64,000 nt of DNA, taken from contig NZ_JAGINW010000001.1 of NCBI RefSeq assembly GCF_017876405.1, positions 819,203 to 883,202 on the forward strand, given 5' to 3'. The translations under genes and the position numbers were made by a program. Below the pieces are notes generated by a model, which was not told the DNA's origin, did no database searches, and worked only from the letters and a program-made list of their open reading frames with translations. This document shows, piece after piece, positions 63,076-64,000 of this stretch. The stretch is from Kibdelosporangium banguiense (lineage in GTDB: Bacteria > Actinomycetota > Actinomycetes > Mycobacteriales > Pseudonocardiaceae). Numbering within the stretch: the stretch's first letter is position 1; each line of letters opens with the position of its first letter.

Positions 63076-63693
63076 CTACAACCGTTTCGGTTTGCGTGTT
63101 GCCGTGAGTGCACAGGCCGCGACAACTGCCCATGGGGGCAGTGGCCTGGTCGGTGTTTGCGAGGGCGCCGGGTAGATCCATTGGAGCCAGCGACCGTTGC
63201 AAGTTGCGCTGGGCGGCAACGGAAAGGTCCCCCCGCCAGTGTGCACAACACCGTGCATCGCCAACTGGGTGACTACTACGTGCTGGCCATGCGGTGGTTT
63301 CACCTGACAGATGAACGCCCAGGTAATCGGTTCCAACTGATCGCCGGCCAACGTAGCGATGATCGGCGCGTGCATGGACTTCTCGTGCAGTAGTTGTCTT
63401 ACGCGCGGCCCGTACCGCGCTGGTATTTCGATGACGTCGAGACTGCGTCCGCACTCAACGGCAACACCGTCGCCCGCGATCATCACCGGCCAGCCCAGTG
63501 CTTTCGCGTAAAACTCGGCCGCCGGTGACAGCGGGGAGCGGGCCGTCTGATTGCGGGGAGTTGACGGCCCGCTCCCCTTTTGAACGGCCGAGGACTCCAC
63601 GGGGGAGGCGTCGTCCCCAGCCGCGGACTGCGTCGAAGGAGACGGCCACAGCCGCACCCCACTCGTCGTGCCCTGTCCTCCGACGCGATGCAT
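63076..63693 (-). CDS. Hypothetical protein with a primase/polymerase-N-terminal-like segment
   Basis: The product is 205 residues from the ATG preceded by GGAAGG. A Ser/Pro/Thr-rich N-terminus is followed by AAEFYAKALGWPVMIAGDG, VECGRSLDVIEIPARYGPRV and GPRVRQLLHEKSMHAP. This resembles small actinobacterial proteins related to the N-terminus of bifunctional primase-polymerases (WYA..LGWPV, DVL.VPA). The rest (GGGTFPLPPS, NGRWLQWIYPAP) has no known motif. Function unknown; it lies between an XRE regulator and the peptide locus. Confidence 0.6.
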   Translation of the reverse strand: MHRVGGQGTTSGVRLWPSPSTQSAAGDDASPVESSAVQKGSGPSTPRNQTARSPLSPAAEFYAKALGWPVMIAGDGVAVECGRSLDVIEIPARYGPRVRQLLHEKSMHAPIIATLAGDQLEPITWAFICQVKPPHGQHVVVTQLAMHGVVHTGGGTFPLPPSATCNGRWLQWIYPAPSQTPTRPLPPWAVVAACALTATRKPKRL

Positions 63694-63848
63694 GATCGTC
63701 GCCTTCCTCGCGAATCGTGCATGTTCAGTGCTGGTCATGAGCTTGGTTTACTCGGCGGTCGTGGGGAACGAACCAGCGCGGAACTGGCGTGGTACTACGC
63801 TCAGTGCAGCGTTTGCGACCGAGGGGATCGTGATGCAGAGTGGCGATC

Positions 63849-64000
63849 GTGGCGACCTGGACCGGTGCTGAAACCAAGGCGCTCCGCCAGGCCATGCGGC
63901 TGAGCGTCCGGAACTTTGCCGCGCATCTCGGTGTCGACGCTCGAGCTGTGACCAAATGGGAAAGTCGCGGGGCAACCATCACTTTGTTGCTCGAGACCCA
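63849..64000 (+). CDS. XRE-family regulator, N-terminal part (runs off the window)
   Basis: From GTG 63849 the frame reads VATWTGAETKALRQAMRLSV, RNFAAHLGVDARAVTKWESR and GATITLLLET, still open at the right edge. This is the HTH of XRE regulators common at actinobacterial peptide and primase-like loci. It is divergent from the gene at 63076-63693, with a roughly 155-bp promoter region between them. Only about 50 residues are visible. Confidence 0.8.
   Translation, partial: MATWTGAETKALRQAMRLSVRNFAAHLGVDARAVTKWESRGATITLLLET

Noticed and set aside
1..64000. CRISPR array
   Set aside because: No set of regularly spaced short direct repeats with unique spacers was seen; the repeats found are few and kilobases apart.

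Overview
The window is high-GC actinobacterial DNA. Tat and lipoprotein signals, frequent GTG starts, 4-bp ATGA/GTGA gene overlaps, a WXG100-like/DUF3558 gene group and many TetR regulators suggest a filamentous Pseudonocardiaceae-type actinomycete. This is inference from gene content; there is no rRNA or complete tRNA to test it.

Layout. (1) 1-3.3 kb: a crotonase remnant, an HxlR regulator, a lipoprotein and a TetR/PH-like/hydrolase operon. (2) 3.9-53.8 kb: a mosaic island. Five copies of the 3' end of a tRNA-Ala gene (complement strand; about 3936, 33116, 41424, 47587 and 53728) split it into four segments. Several copies lie just downstream of decayed integrase or transposase pieces, so they look like relic attachment sites of elements stacked on one target.

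Segment A (3.9-33.1 kb) holds an SNF2/SWIM helicase operon with a broken divergent primase-helicase gene, a zone of gene debris, a P450/ferredoxin/SDR operon, an amine oxidase, two quinone-oxidoreductase-like genes, and an apparently complete meta-cleavage pathway (ring-hydroxylating dioxygenase, dihydrodiol dehydrogenase, extradiol dioxygenase, MCP hydrolase, hydratase, aldolase, acylating aldehyde dehydrogenase) with IclR and TetR regulators. Segment B (33.1-41.4 kb) has a wrecked histidine kinase with its surviving NarL-type regulator, a copper monooxygenase with a Rieske lipoprotein, an MMPL transporter and an OmpR-type two-component pair. Segment C (41.4-47.6 kb) has a Pls-type NRPS scrap, a four-gene adenylase/small protein/P450/VOC operon and an ECF sigma factor fused by decay to an integrase tail. 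Segment D (47.6-53.7 kb) has a UPF0158 gene, a second copy of the primase-helicase module (helicase intact, small partner frameshifted) and an unrecognised 497-residue protein.

(3) 53.8-64 kb: an ESX-associated trio, another integrase remnant, a PaeR7I/XhoI-like type II restriction-modification operon, and a locus with an APH-fold protein, an aldo/keto reductase, a JmjC/cupin oxygenase and a 52-residue Asp/Gly-rich peptide, which could be an undescribed RiPP pathway. A 41-bp direct repeat (3562 and 56968) brackets the whole mosaic.

The strongest candidate for something new is the small-HTH protein + SNF2/SWIM helicase + divergent primase-SF2 helicase module. It is present twice with complementary damage, so the window keeps one undamaged copy of each component.
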